A stretch of DNA of 9,457 nucleotides from Acidimicrobiaceae bacterium (GTDB taxonomy: Bacteria; Actinomycetota; Acidimicrobiia; Acidimicrobiales; RAAP-2). Where the stretch lies: assembly GCA_003135595.1 (NCBI GenBank), contig PLCI01000008.1:6990-16446 (forward strand), written 5' to 3'. A program made the position numbers and the translations under genes. Positions within the stretch are counted from its first letter, which is position 1. Each line of letters opens with the position of its first letter. Below the pieces are notes generated by a model. It did not search any database and was not told the origin of the DNA. It saw only the letters and a program-made list of their open reading frames with translations. This document shows positions 1 through 9,032 of this stretch, one piece after another.

Positions 1-1426
1 TCATCAGGATCTGCTTGACGAGCTGTGGCGTCGGGAACGCGCCGTGGTGCGAGGACTCATAGGCCTGGATGACGTCGGCAGCAGCGCCCGCGGTGAGCGG
101 CGACGACTCGCTCGTGCCGCCGGAGAGCTGCAAGCTGGCGCCACTGCAGTCCGAGTAACTCGGCTGTGCCGAGCACAGTGTCCAGTTGAGGTCCCCGGGG
201 GCGACGAGGTCGACGGTCCTGCCGTCCTGGGCGATGCCGCCCGAGGACAACGACGAGATGTTGTTGTCGCGATAGCCGCCGCGCTCCCCCGGCAGATTGA
301 TCCCCCCGAAGGCGTCCTGCTGGTACGAGCGGAAGGTGGTTGACGCGCCGACCGAGATCACGTTGGGGTCTGATGCCGGCGAGCCGATGGTGCTCGTGAT
401 CCCCGCGTCGCCGGTGCTCACGACGACGGTCACGCCAGCGGCGACCGCGGCGTCATCGGCGGCCTTGACGATGTCGGCCGCGGTGTCGGGCATGGGGTTT
501 GACCCGAAGGACTCGTTGACCACCTTGACGCCGTTCGCCACGGCGTAGTTGATCGCCTGGACGAAGCCTGACCCGGTCGTCGCGTTGTTCTCGGCGAAGA
601 CCTTGAGCGCGTAGACCGTCGCTCCCGGCGCCGCGCCCACGATCCTGACGTCGCAGCCCTTGGGCAGCGGATGTGAGGCGTCCACGTAGCGGCGCAGGTC
701 GTAGACGGCGTTGCCCTGGGCCGCGATCGAGCTCGCGTCGAGGAATGCCTCGCCCCCGAACGTGGGGGCGGCGGTCCCGTCCCCGGAGAAGTCCACGTAT
801 CGCGCGATCACGCGCGTGCCCTTGCGCGATGCCGTCGACGCGTACGCGGCGTTGCGCAGGAAGTCCGCGTCGCCTACCGCCAGACCGTCGGCGAGGAACG
901 CGACCTTGACGCCGCGGCCGATGAAGCCGAGGGTCGCCCTGGGGCTGGCATCGTTGATGTTGGCGAGCGCCTCGGGATTCAGCTGGGGGGACTTCGGCGT
1001 GCCGCACGACGCCACCTGCGCGGGCGATGTGCGCGCCGCTCGTGTAGGGCTCGTTGTCCTCGTGGCGAGCATCGGGTTCGAGGGTCCCGGGATCGTCGAG
1101 TCGTCGAGGACGGTCGAGACGAGCGGGCTCCGAGACAGGATCGCCGCTGCAGCCGCCGTCAGCGTCATCGTCATCGTGTCGGGAACCAACGTGGTGGCAA
1201 TCACGGCGCCCCCGACGTCTGTCGCAAGCGACGCGACGCTCGCCTGGGCACCCCGCTCCGCCGCGCGACCGAACCCGTGGACTGCACCTCCGGACCGGAG
1301 GAAGACGAGCATCGTGGTGACCGGACCTCCGGTTGCACCCGCCGACGAGGCACGCACGGCGAACGGGAGCGACGCGAGCGCGACGGCGGCGATCACGCCG
1401 ATCCGGGAACCTCGAACGAGGCGCAT
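1..1426 (-). CDS. Secreted subtilase-fold serine protease with S53-like active site, copy 1 (3' end outside window)
   Basis: This is a hand-translated frame, open from ATG at 1426-1424 to the left edge: 475 residues and no stop. Residues 1-30 look like a Sec signal peptide: a basic start (RLVRGSR), a hydrophobic core (IGVIAAVALASLPFAV) and Ala/Ser-rich possible cleavage sites. Residues 36-112 resemble an inhibitor I9-like prodomain. The catalytic domain begins near 145. Expected S8 residues are missing: the catalytic Asp position in VAFLADGL is Ala179, and there is no HGT motif. S53-like residues are present: Glu226 and Asp230 (GGEAFLDASSIAAQG), Asp340 (STGDAG) and Ser439 (GGTSESSP). Cys141, 258, 418 and 427 recur in copy 2 and may form disulfides. 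The start is backed by AGGGGA four bases upstream. By analogy with copy 2 about 650 residues lie outside. Role inferred: extracellular proteolysis; substrate unknown. Confidence in the gene is high, in the mechanism moderate. Confidence 0.92.
   Translation of the reverse strand, partial: MRLVRGSRIGVIAAVALASLPFAVRASSAGATGGPVTTMLVFLRSGGAVHGFGRAAERGAQASVASLATDVGGAVIATTLVPDTMTMTLTAAAAAILSRSPLVSTVLDDSTIPGPSNPMLATRTTSPTRAARTSPAQVASCGTPKSPQLNPEALANINDASPRATLGFIGRGVKVAFLADGLAVGDADFLRNAAYASTASRKGTRVIARYVDFSGDGTAAPTFGGEAFLDASSIAAQGNAVYDLRRYVDASHPLPKGCDVRIVGAAPGATVYALKVFAENNATTGSGFVQAINYAVANGVKVVNESFGSNPMPDTAADIVKAADDAAVAAGVTVVVSTGDAGITSTIGSPASDPNVISVGASTTFRSYQQDAFGGINLPGERGGYRDNNISSLSSGGIAQDGRTVDLVAPGDLNWTLCSAQPSYSDCSGASLQLSGGTSESSPLTAGAAADVIQAYESSHHGAFPTPQLVKQILM
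5..1009 (-). repeat. Duplicated protease catalytic region, partner at 3606-4589
   Basis: The DNA from 5 to 1009 and from 3606 to 4589 encodes the same catalytic domain in the same orientation, about 3.6 kb apart. Long stretches match closely at protein level (for example NESFGSNPMPDT, STIGSP, STTFRSYQQD, LVAPGDLNW) and also at DNA level, as around 291-355 and 3880-3945. By eye about two thirds of residues are identical. The prodomains are much less similar. This is a tandem gene duplication that has diverged, not a recent exact repeat. Confidence 0.85.
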
Positions 1427-1430
1427 GCAG

Positions 1431-1436
1431 TCCCCT
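1431..1436 (-). promoter_or_regulatory. Ribosome binding site of protease copy 1
   Basis: The minus strand reads AGGGGA followed by CTGC and then the ATG at 1426. This purine run at proper spacing fixes the start exactly at the Met that opens a signal peptide. Confidence 0.7.
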
Positions 1437-1466
1437 GTCTGTGGACGGCCTCGTGGCCGACGCACG

Positions 1467-1472
1467 AATCTA
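1467..1472 (-). promoter_or_regulatory. Possible -10 element for protease copy 1
   Basis: The minus strand carries TAGATT, a TAnnnT-type -10 hexamer, about 40 bases before the start codon. The same 7-mer TAGATTC occurs at a similar distance before copy 2. No convincing -35 is visible at 16-19 bases upstream, so this is only a candidate. A short inverted repeat (cggcc-4-ggccg, 1446-1459) lies between it and the start codon. Confidence 0.25.
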
Positions 1473-1522
1473 TGGGACCACTCGCGCTGACGGCGAGCGC
1501 CAGCTGCGTGGCCATACAAGGG

Positions 1523-1542
1523 GCCGCGGCAGCCGCCGCGGC
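1523..1542. repeat. Perfect 8-bp inverted repeat in the protease intergenic gap
   Basis: GCCGCGGC at 1523-1530 and again at 1535-1542, separated by AGCC, can form a hairpin with a 4-base loop; each arm is also self-palindromic. It lies between the copy 2 terminator-like hairpin and the copy 1 promoter region. It could be a second termination hairpin or an operator; the sequence does not decide. Confidence 0.4.
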
Positions 1543-1564
1543 GCACTGATCAACGTGGCGTCGC

Positions 1565-1641
1565 CACTGAGTGATGGCCGCGACGAGCGAGGCGTCCGGC
1601 CGACGCGAGCATCGCTCGCGCCGGCCGGACTGCGCTCAGTG
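1565..1641 (-). terminator. Large GC-rich hairpin after protease copy 2, likely terminator
   Basis: The core is a 17-base inverted repeat with one mismatch: 1594-1610 pairs with 1614-1630 around a three-base loop ATC. An outer 7-base pair (CACTGAG at 1565-1571 with CTCAGTG at 1635-1641) encloses it. The structure starts three bases after the copy 2 stop codon on the transcribed strand. There is no T tract, as is common for termination hairpins in high-GC actinobacteria. Termination is inferred from position and stability; a 3' mRNA-stabilising stem is the alternative. Confidence 0.65.
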
Positions 1642-1643
1642 AC

Positions 1644-4600
1644 TCAGGAGCCGACCGTGTACGTGTACGGGATCGCGGCCAGGTCACTCGTGAACAGGGT
1701 CGCGAAGTTCGGCGATGCGACGCCGAAGAACGTGCCCGGTGAGAAGCCGTTGACGTACAGGGTCCCGGACACGACTGTCCCGGTGCTGGTGTTCGGCGTG
1801 ATCGTGATCGGGATCGTGAACGACGTACCCGCGGGCACGATGACGGTAGAAACGGGGCCCCCGGTGACCAGCGCTTCGACAGCATCAGGCACCGATGAGG
1901 TGACCGCAGCGTCGAAGGTCTTCGTCGTGGCGGTGGCCACCGTAGTCTCCGTGCCGCTGGGCTCCGGCCCGGCGAACGGACCGATCTCTGCCTGGGTCAC
2001 GTACCAGGCCGTGGGGCTGACGCCGGTTGACGGCGAGTACGTGATCTCGGACAGCGTCGGTGTCTGCACCTCGGCGACGCCGGGTGCCGGGAGCGCGGGC
2101 GAGATGTCGGGGTCGCCCGCGTAGTTGCCGGTGTCGAACGTCAGCGGAATGCTGCCCGACACCTTTACGTCGAGGGAGGACGTCTCGGTTGGCACGTAGT
2201 AGTAGTTCTGCGCGTTCGGCATGGCCGCCGTCGACGGGTAGCCGAACAGGTCCTGGAGCGCCACCACTGTCGAGCCCGCGCTCCTCGCGTCTGGCGAGAG
2301 GAGCATCGGGGCGACGCCGTGGTTGTGCACGGTGACGCCGAAGGTCGCGCCGGCAACCGGCACGAGCGTCGAGGACGAGTGCGGCAGCGTGTTGGACGTG
2401 GACACCGCGTTGAACTGGACCGAGCCCGTGAACCCGACGGATGTCGCCGTGCCGGTCCCTGGCTGTGCCCAGTCCAGCACCAATGACCAGTTCCCCTTGG
2501 CAGGGTGGGACTTGTACAGGTTCAGGAACGGCGAGCAGACCTCCCCACCTGCGGTGAGGGTGTAGTTCGCGTCGTAGGCAGCGATCTGGCCCGACGGGTC
2601 GACGAGCAACCCGATGAGCTGGTCGCAGGGTACGTGCGCGTTGCCCGCGTTCGGACCCAGCGCGACCCCGACGTCGAGGTCGGTCTTGCCGGACGGCACG
2701 CTGAAGGCGTAGGTGTTCATCTGCCCTGGAGTGCCACCACGACCGTTGCCGCCGGTGAGGATGCCAGCGAAGTGTCCGCCGCCCTTGCCGATCTGGATCG
2801 TCGCGCGCAGCGTGACGGGGATCGTGGTCGTCTTGGTCGGGGTCGAGATGACGATCGAGGCGCCGGCGTCACCAGGCGTCGAGGCCAGCTTGGTCTTGTA
2901 CTTGACCGTCACCGAGCCGCCTGCCGGGAGCGTGGCTGCCGAGGGCGAGACCGCGCCCAAGGTGCCGTACTTGAACGACGTCGCGGTCCACGGCACGGGG
3001 CCGGAGGAACCGACGTTGCCGGAACCGAAGCCGTCCCAGACCGTGAAGAAGCCGGCGGTCCACTTGCCAGCCGCCGGGTTCGCAACCTCGACGTCCGCGT
3101 AGTCGCCAAGCCCCTGGGGCAGCGAGTAGCCCGCGAGGTTCCCGTGCGGGTCGAAGACGGCGATGTGCACGAGCGACGTCTGGCCGACGTCCTGGTAGCC
3201 GGACTGGAACTGCAGGCGGGCGACGCCAGGCTTCACCGTGAAGGTCGCCTTCTGGTAGATCTCGCTGGCGCCAGACCAGATGATGAACTTCGGCTGGGCA
3301 GTGGAGACCGAGGGATCGAGCGTGACCGACCCGGTCGTCGGCTTGCCGATCTGGACGAGGCCCCGCGTCGAGAGCTTGACCTTGAGCTTCTTCGTGCCGG
3401 TGTTGGTCAACTTGAAGGTCTTGGAGACGTTCGAGTTCGGTGCGCCCGACAGGTTGATCTGGGAGGTGTCCGACAGGAGCCCGCCTGCGTGGTGAGCTGC
3501 CGTCGTGCCGTGGATCGAACGGGCGAGCGCGACTGCCGCGCCGATGTCGAGCAGGCCAGCACCCTGCTGGGTCGCCGGCGCGAAGACGTCCTTCGCGGTG
3601 CTCGTGAGGATGTGCTCGACGAGCGCCGGGGACGGGAACGAGCCGCCGTGGGTCTTCGCGTACGCGCCGATGACGTCGGCGGCCGCACCCGCGGTGAGGG
3701 GGGCGGACTCGCTCGTGCCGCCGAAGTTCTGGATGGTCGAGCCGCAAGCCGAGGCCGCGCAGAGCGCCCAGTTGAGGTCACCGGGGGCGACGAGGTTGAC
3801 GGTCTTGCCGTTCTGGGCGAACCCGCCCGAGGACAGCGACGAGATGTTGTTGTCGATGAAGCCGCCAGCCTCGCCGGGCAGGTTGATCCCGCCGAAGGTG
3901 TCCTGCTGGTACGAGCGGAACGTGGTCGACGCGCCGACCGAGAGGACCTTCGGGTCAGTCGATGGCGAGCCGATGGTGCTCGTGATGCCGGCGTCGCCGG
4001 AGCTCACGACCACCGTCACACCCGCAGCAACAGCCGCGTCGTTAGCGATCTTGATGATGTCGTTCGACGTGTCAGGCATCGGGTTGCTACCGAAGGACTC
4101 GTTGATCACCTTCACGCCACTGGTCACCGCGTAGTTGATCGCTTGTATGAATCCGGACCCAGTCGTGAAGTTGGTCGACGCGAAGATCTTGAGGGCGACG
4201 ATCGACGCGCCTGGGGCGCTGCCCACGATCTTGATGTCGCAGCCAGCCGGCAGGGGGTGCGCGGCGTTGACGTACGTCGAGAGGTCATAGGTCGAGTTGC
4301 CCTGGGCCGCGATCGACGAGGCGTCACCCCATGCCTCGGCGCCCGTGGCCCCTCCGGGGCCGTCGCCCGAGAAGTCCGTGTACGTCGTGATCACCGGAGT
4401 GCCCGTGGGCGAGCCCGCCGACGCGTAAGCCGCGTTGCGCTGCAGGTCGGGGTTGGTCGGGTCAATGCCTTCAGCAAGGTACGCGACCTTGATCCCGACA
4501 CCTGTCGCGCCCTGCGCCCACGCAGCAGGCGCGTTGATGTTGCCGAGCGCCTCAGGGTTGAGCTGCGGGTGCAGGGAAGTGCCGCACGACGCGTGCGCCC

Positions 4601-5021
4601 TGACCAGGTGACCGCTCGCGGCGCCGGTGCGCGACGCCAGCGCCGACTTCGACAGCGTGGGTCCGGGGATCTGCGAGTTCACGAGTACGTGTGCCACGAA
4701 GGGGTTGGTCGCGAACAGGCGCGACTGCACGGCGGTCAGCTTGAGCGTCAGCGTGCTCGGCACGCTCGTGCGCGCGAGCACCGGCACGCCGAGGCGTGCG
4801 GCGAGTTGCGCGACATTCGTCTGCTCTGCGCGTGCGAGCACGTGCGCCTCGCTCGGTGAGACGAGTGCACTCGGCGAACGCAAGAAGACAATCGTGGTGA
4901 CACGCGGAGCCGACGTCAGCGCATGTGACTGCGATGCGCTCGCTGCGGGAATGATCGTCGCGAGCGATACGCATGTCGCCGCGGCCAGGACACCGATCCG
5001 AACAGATCGACGGATTCGCAT
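1644..5021 (-). CDS. Secreted 1125-residue subtilase-fold serine protease with S53-like active site, copy 2
   Basis: A complete gene, probably an extracellular endopeptidase. Residues 1-30 are a signal peptide (MRIRRSVRIG, hydrophobic stretch, ASA site). Residues 40-115 look like an I9-type intramolecular chaperone prodomain. The catalytic domain spans about 150-505 and ends S8-like (QQGAGLLDIGAAVALA). The S8 Asp site is Ala183 (VAYLAEGID) and HGT is absent. Instead there are Glu229 and Asp233 (GAEAWGDASSIAAQG), Asp343 (SSGDAG) and Ser437 (GGTSESAP), the residue types of S53 sedolisins. The last 620 residues are Gly/Ser/Thr/Val-rich and look like several beta-sandwich modules; there is no LPxTG motif, membrane anchor or S-layer repeat, so release to the medium is likely. 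Start: ATG at 5021 has GGGGG four bases upstream. A TTG 27 codons earlier is rejected because it would bury the signal peptide. Substrate unknown. Confidence 0.94.
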   Translation of the reverse strand: MRIRRSVRIGVLAAATCVSLATIIPAASASQSHALTSAPRVTTIVFLRSPSALVSPSEAHVLARAEQTNVAQLAARLGVPVLARTSVPSTLTLKLTAVQSRLFATNPFVAHVLVNSQIPGPTLSKSALASRTGAASGHLVRAHASCGTSLHPQLNPEALGNINAPAAWAQGATGVGIKVAYLAEGIDPTNPDLQRNAAYASAGSPTGTPVITTYTDFSGDGPGGATGAEAWGDASSIAAQGNSTYDLSTYVNAAHPLPAGCDIKIVGSAPGASIVALKIFASTNFTTGSGFIQAINYAVTSGVKVINESFGSNPMPDTSNDIIKIANDAAVAAGVTVVVSSGDAGITSTIGSPSTDPKVLSVGASTTFRSYQQDTFGGINLPGEAGGFIDNNISSLSSGGFAQNGKTVNLVAPGDLNWALCAASACGSTIQNFGGTSESAPLTAGAAADVIGAYAKTHGGSFPSPALVEHILTSTAKDVFAPATQQGAGLLDIGAAVALARSIHGTTAAHHAGGLLSDTSQINLSGAPNSNVSKTFKLTNTGTKKLKVKLSTRGLVQIGKPTTGSVTLDPSVSTAQPKFIIWSGASEIYQKATFTVKPGVARLQFQSGYQDVGQTSLVHIAVFDPHGNLAGYSLPQGLGDYADVEVANPAAGKWTAGFFTVWDGFGSGNVGSSGPVPWTATSFKYGTLGAVSPSAATLPAGGSVTVKYKTKLASTPGDAGASIVISTPTKTTTIPVTLRATIQIGKGGGHFAGILTGGNGRGGTPGQMNTYAFSVPSGKTDLDVGVALGPNAGNAHVPCDQLIGLLVDPSGQIAAYDANYTLTAGGEVCSPFLNLYKSHPAKGNWSLVLDWAQPGTGTATSVGFTGSVQFNAVSTSNTLPHSSSTLVPVAGATFGVTVHNHGVAPMLLSPDARSAGSTVVALQDLFGYPSTAAMPNAQNYYYVPTETSSLDVKVSGSIPLTFDTGNYAGDPDISPALPAPGVAEVQTPTLSEITYSPSTGVSPTAWYVTQAEIGPFAGPEPSGTETTVATATTKTFDAAVTSSVPDAVEALVTGGPVSTVIVPAGTSFTIPITITPNTSTGTVVSGTLYVNGFSPGTFFGVASPNFATLFTSDLAAIPYTYTVGS

Positions 5022-5025
5022 TGGA

Positions 5026-5030
5026 CCCCC
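5026..5030 (-). promoter_or_regulatory. Ribosome binding site of protease copy 2
   Basis: The minus strand reads CCTGGGGG, then TCCA, then ATG at 5021. This G-rich Shine-Dalgarno-like run at good spacing selects the Met that opens the signal peptide over the upstream TTG at 5102. Confidence 0.6.
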
Positions 5031-5045
5031 AGGTTGAGATGACGA

Positions 5046-5065
5046 CCGCCCCGGCCGTGGGGCGG
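5046..5065. repeat. 7-bp inverted repeat in the leader of protease copy 2
   Basis: CCGCCCC at 5046-5052 and GGGGCGG at 5059-5065 pair around a six-base loop. It sits directly next to the TAGATTC element, at or just after the expected transcription start, so it could be a 5' UTR hairpin or an operator. Copy 1 has a shorter inverted repeat in the same relative place (1446-1459). Confidence 0.4.
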
Positions 5066-5102
5066 AATCTAAGCGAAGTATCGCGGGCGTGCACGTTGAC
5101 AA
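5065..5102 (-). promoter_or_regulatory. Candidate promoter of protease copy 2
   Basis: The minus strand has TTGTCA (5102-5097, one mismatch to the TTGACA -35 consensus). Two -10 candidates follow: TACTTC at 5080-5075 with a 16-base spacer, or TAGATT at 5071-5066, which is shared with copy 1 but lies 25 bases from TTGTCA. The element is in the gap between pcrA and the protease, where a separate promoter is expected. Which hexamers are used cannot be settled by eye. Confidence 0.3.
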
Positions 5103-5154
5103 AACTTCCGCTGCGCGGCCAGCGACGATTCTGGGCGTGACGGTTGTGTGACGC

Positions 5155-5216
5155 GACCGCCGGCTCCCGGGTGCTCGCCTCTGTCCGTGTCGCCGCTGGT
5201 TGCACGTGCGGCGGTC
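5155..5216 (-). terminator. Weak terminator candidate after pcrA
   Basis: GACCGCCG at 5155-5162 and CGGCGGTC at 5209-5216 form an 8-base inverted repeat that begins in the pcrA stop codon region and encloses 46 bases of GC-rich sequence. The loop is long and there is no T tract, so this is a weak candidate. Its position right after the last gene of the gua-pcrA unit is the main argument. Confidence 0.25.
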
Positions 5217-7478
5217 ACGACTCGTCGAGCCGGAGCGGCGTCATCGAGAAGAGCAGCTGCTTCTCGCCGACCTCGCCGAAGCGCACGCGTCCGCGCGCTT
5301 GGTCGCCCACCCCCTCGACCGACACGACGATCCCGCTCCCCCAGCGCTCATGGATCACGCGATCGCCGGGAGCGAGGCCGAGGAGCTCTGCCCCGGTCGT
5401 TGCAGGTCGCCGAAGTGGGGGTGCGCCCCGCCCGAACGTGGTGCCCTCGTCGTCACCTCGCTCTCGTGACGCCAGCTCACCGCGCGCGACGCGCCAGAGC
5501 GGTGGCGAGACGTCAGCCAAGAGCCCCTCGGGCAGCTCGGCGAGGAACCTCGAGGGGATGCCGTGCGTGGTCGAGCCGAACAGGCTCCGGGTCCACGCGT
5601 GCGACACCGCGAGGTGGCGCCTCGCGCGCGTGACGCCCACGTAGCAGAGGCGACGCTCCTCCTCGAGCGCGAACGGGTCCTGGAGGCTCCGCATGTGCGG
5701 GAAGACTCCCTCTTCCATGCCCGTGAGGAACACCGCGTCGAACTCGAGGCCCTTGGCGATGTGCAGCGTCATGAGCGACACCCGGCCACCGGTGAGGTCC
5801 AGCTCGTCGCTGTCGGCGACGAGCGCCATGCGCTCCAAGAATCCCTCGAGCGTCTCGTACTCCGCGGCGGCGCCGGCGAGCTCGGCGAGGTTCTCACGCC
5901 GCGACCACGCCTCGTCGGTGCCCTCCGCGTCGAGGATCGCGCCGTAGCACGATCGATCGACGACCTCCTCGACGAGGACGCCGGGATTGACGTCGTCGCG
6001 CATCGCGAGGAGCGCCTCGAGCACCCCGCTCAGCTCGATCGCGCCCCGCAGCGATTTGCCGGTCAGACCCGCGTCCTCGGCGCGCCGGATCGCCTCGGCG
6101 AAGCTCACGCCCGCGCTCGCGGCGTACGCCCCGAGGCGCGTCACCGAAGTTGCGCCGATGCCGCGCTTCGGCACGTTGACGATGCGGCGAGCGGCGACCT
6201 CGTCGTAGGGGTTCGCGCACAGGCGCAGGTACGCGAGGACGTCCTTGACCTCGCGCCGGTCGTAGAACCGCGTGCCGCCGACGACCTTGTAGGGGATCTC
6301 GGCGCGGACCAGCTCGTCTTCGAGCACGCGCGACTGCGCGTTCGTGCGGTAGAAGATCGCGACGTCGCCCCAGCGCATCCCCGGGGATGCTCGAAGCCGC
6401 AGCACGCTCGAGGCGACCCAGGCGGCCTCGTCGTGCTCGTCGGTCGCTCGGTACCGGGTGATCGCGGCGCCTTGGTCGCCGTCGGTGAACAGGTGCTTGC
6501 GGTGCGTCGCGGGGTTGTTCGCGATGATCGCGTTCGCCGCGTCGAGGATCGTCTGGGTGCTGCGGAAGTTCTGCTCGAGCAGGACCATCGTCGCGTCGGG
6601 GAAGTGCTGCTCGAACTCCAGGATGTTCCGCACGTCCGCAGCGCGGAACCGGTAGATGGACTGGTCGGCGTCGCCCACGACCGCGACATTGCGGTGCTCC
6701 ATCGCCAAGAGGCGGACGATCTCGTCCTGGGCCAGGTTCGTGTCCTGGTACTCGTCGACCAGGATGTGGTTGAACCGCTGCCGGTAGTGCGCGAGCACGT
6801 CCGGGCAGGTGCGGAACAGCCGCACGGTGTTGGCGAGCAGGTCGTCGAAGTCCATCGCGTTCGCCGCGACGAGCCGCCGCTCGTAGCGCTCGTAGAGCTC
6901 GGCGATGCGCCGCCGGTAGGGGTCTCCCTGCCCGAAGCCGTCGGACCCGTACGCCGCGGGTCCTTGGAGCTGGGACTTTGCCGTCGAGATCTGCGCGGCG
7001 ACGGACCGGGGCGGGAGGCGGCGAAGGTCCAGCCCCATCTCTTGCATGATCAGCTCGAGGACGCGGCGCGAGTCGGTGTCGTCGTAGATGGTGAAGCCCG
7101 GCTGGAAGCCGATCCGCACCGCGTTCGCACGAAGGACGCGCAGGCATGCGGCGTGGAACGTGAGCACCCACATCCGCTCCGCGCCCGGGCCGACGAGCTC
7201 GACGACGCGCGAGCGCATCTCGTCGGCGGCCTTGTTGGTGAACGTGATCGCGAGGATCGAGAACGGCATCGCGTCGCCCGTCGCGAGCAGGTGGGCGATG
7301 CGCCTCGTGAGCACCCTCGTCTTGCCCGAGCCGGCGCCCGCGACGACGAGCAGCGGGCCGCCGCGATGCTCGACGGCGTTGCGCTGCGGTCCGGTCAGGT
7401 CGGCGACGAGCCGCGAGAGGACGGCGTCGTCGGCACGCCTCGGGGTGTGCTGCGCGCGCGCTCCGAGGTCGCTCGCCG

Positions 7479-7482
<4 letters not shown>
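5215..7482 (-). CDS. pcrA: ATP-dependent 3'-5' DNA helicase PcrA/UvrD (superfamily 1A)
   Basis: A DNA-unwinding ATPase of nucleotide excision and recombination repair, acting in the cytoplasm. With the GTG at 7482 it has 755 residues, normal for actinobacterial PcrA/UvrD1. All SF1A motifs are visible: Q motif (LTGPQ, Gln33), Walker A AGAGSGKT (48-55), motif Ia ITFTNKAA (79-86), motif II DEYQDT (243-248), motif III GDADQSIYRFRAAD (270-283), motif IV EQNFRST (303-309), motif V near LHIAKGLEF (573-581), and motif VI VGVTRARR (615-622). After a variable linker the C-terminus (703-751, GDRVIHERWGSGIV to LFSMTPLRL) matches the Tudor-like RNA polymerase-binding domain of PcrA. The chosen GTG overlaps the guaA stop as GTGA; a GTG two codons upstream (7488) is equally possible. 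No residue appears to be missing. Confidence 0.97.

Positions 7483-9028
<1,546 letters not shown>

Positions 9029-9032
<4 letters not shown>

Noticed and set aside
453..1007. Minus-strand 184-codon frame inside protease copy 1
   Set aside because: Arg-rich out-of-frame translation. The overlapping frame starting at 1426 aligns along its length with protease copy 2.
1..1426. Copy 1 as a frameshifted pseudogene
   Set aside because: Hand translation of all 1426 bases shows a single open frame with every key residue kept; the absence of a stop is due to the window edge.
4255..4257. His255 of protease copy 2 (HPLP) as the missing S8 catalytic His
   Set aside because: It is not followed by Gly-Thr or the usual helix, and it sits only about 14 residues before APGA, too close for the S8 layout. 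Kept as a rival to be tested, not as the call.
2505..4859. Long plus-strand open frame of 784 codons opposite the protease gene
   Set aside because: Its translation is Arg/Asp/Gly/Val-rich with no recognisable domain, as expected for the antisense of a GC-rich gene. The minus strand frame has a signal peptide, catalytic motifs and a paralogue.
5022..5102. 27-codon N-terminal extension of protease copy 2 from a TTG
   Set aside because: It would place a Pro/Ser-rich stretch before the signal peptide, its TTG coincides with a -35-like element, and the ATG at 5021 has a ribosome site.
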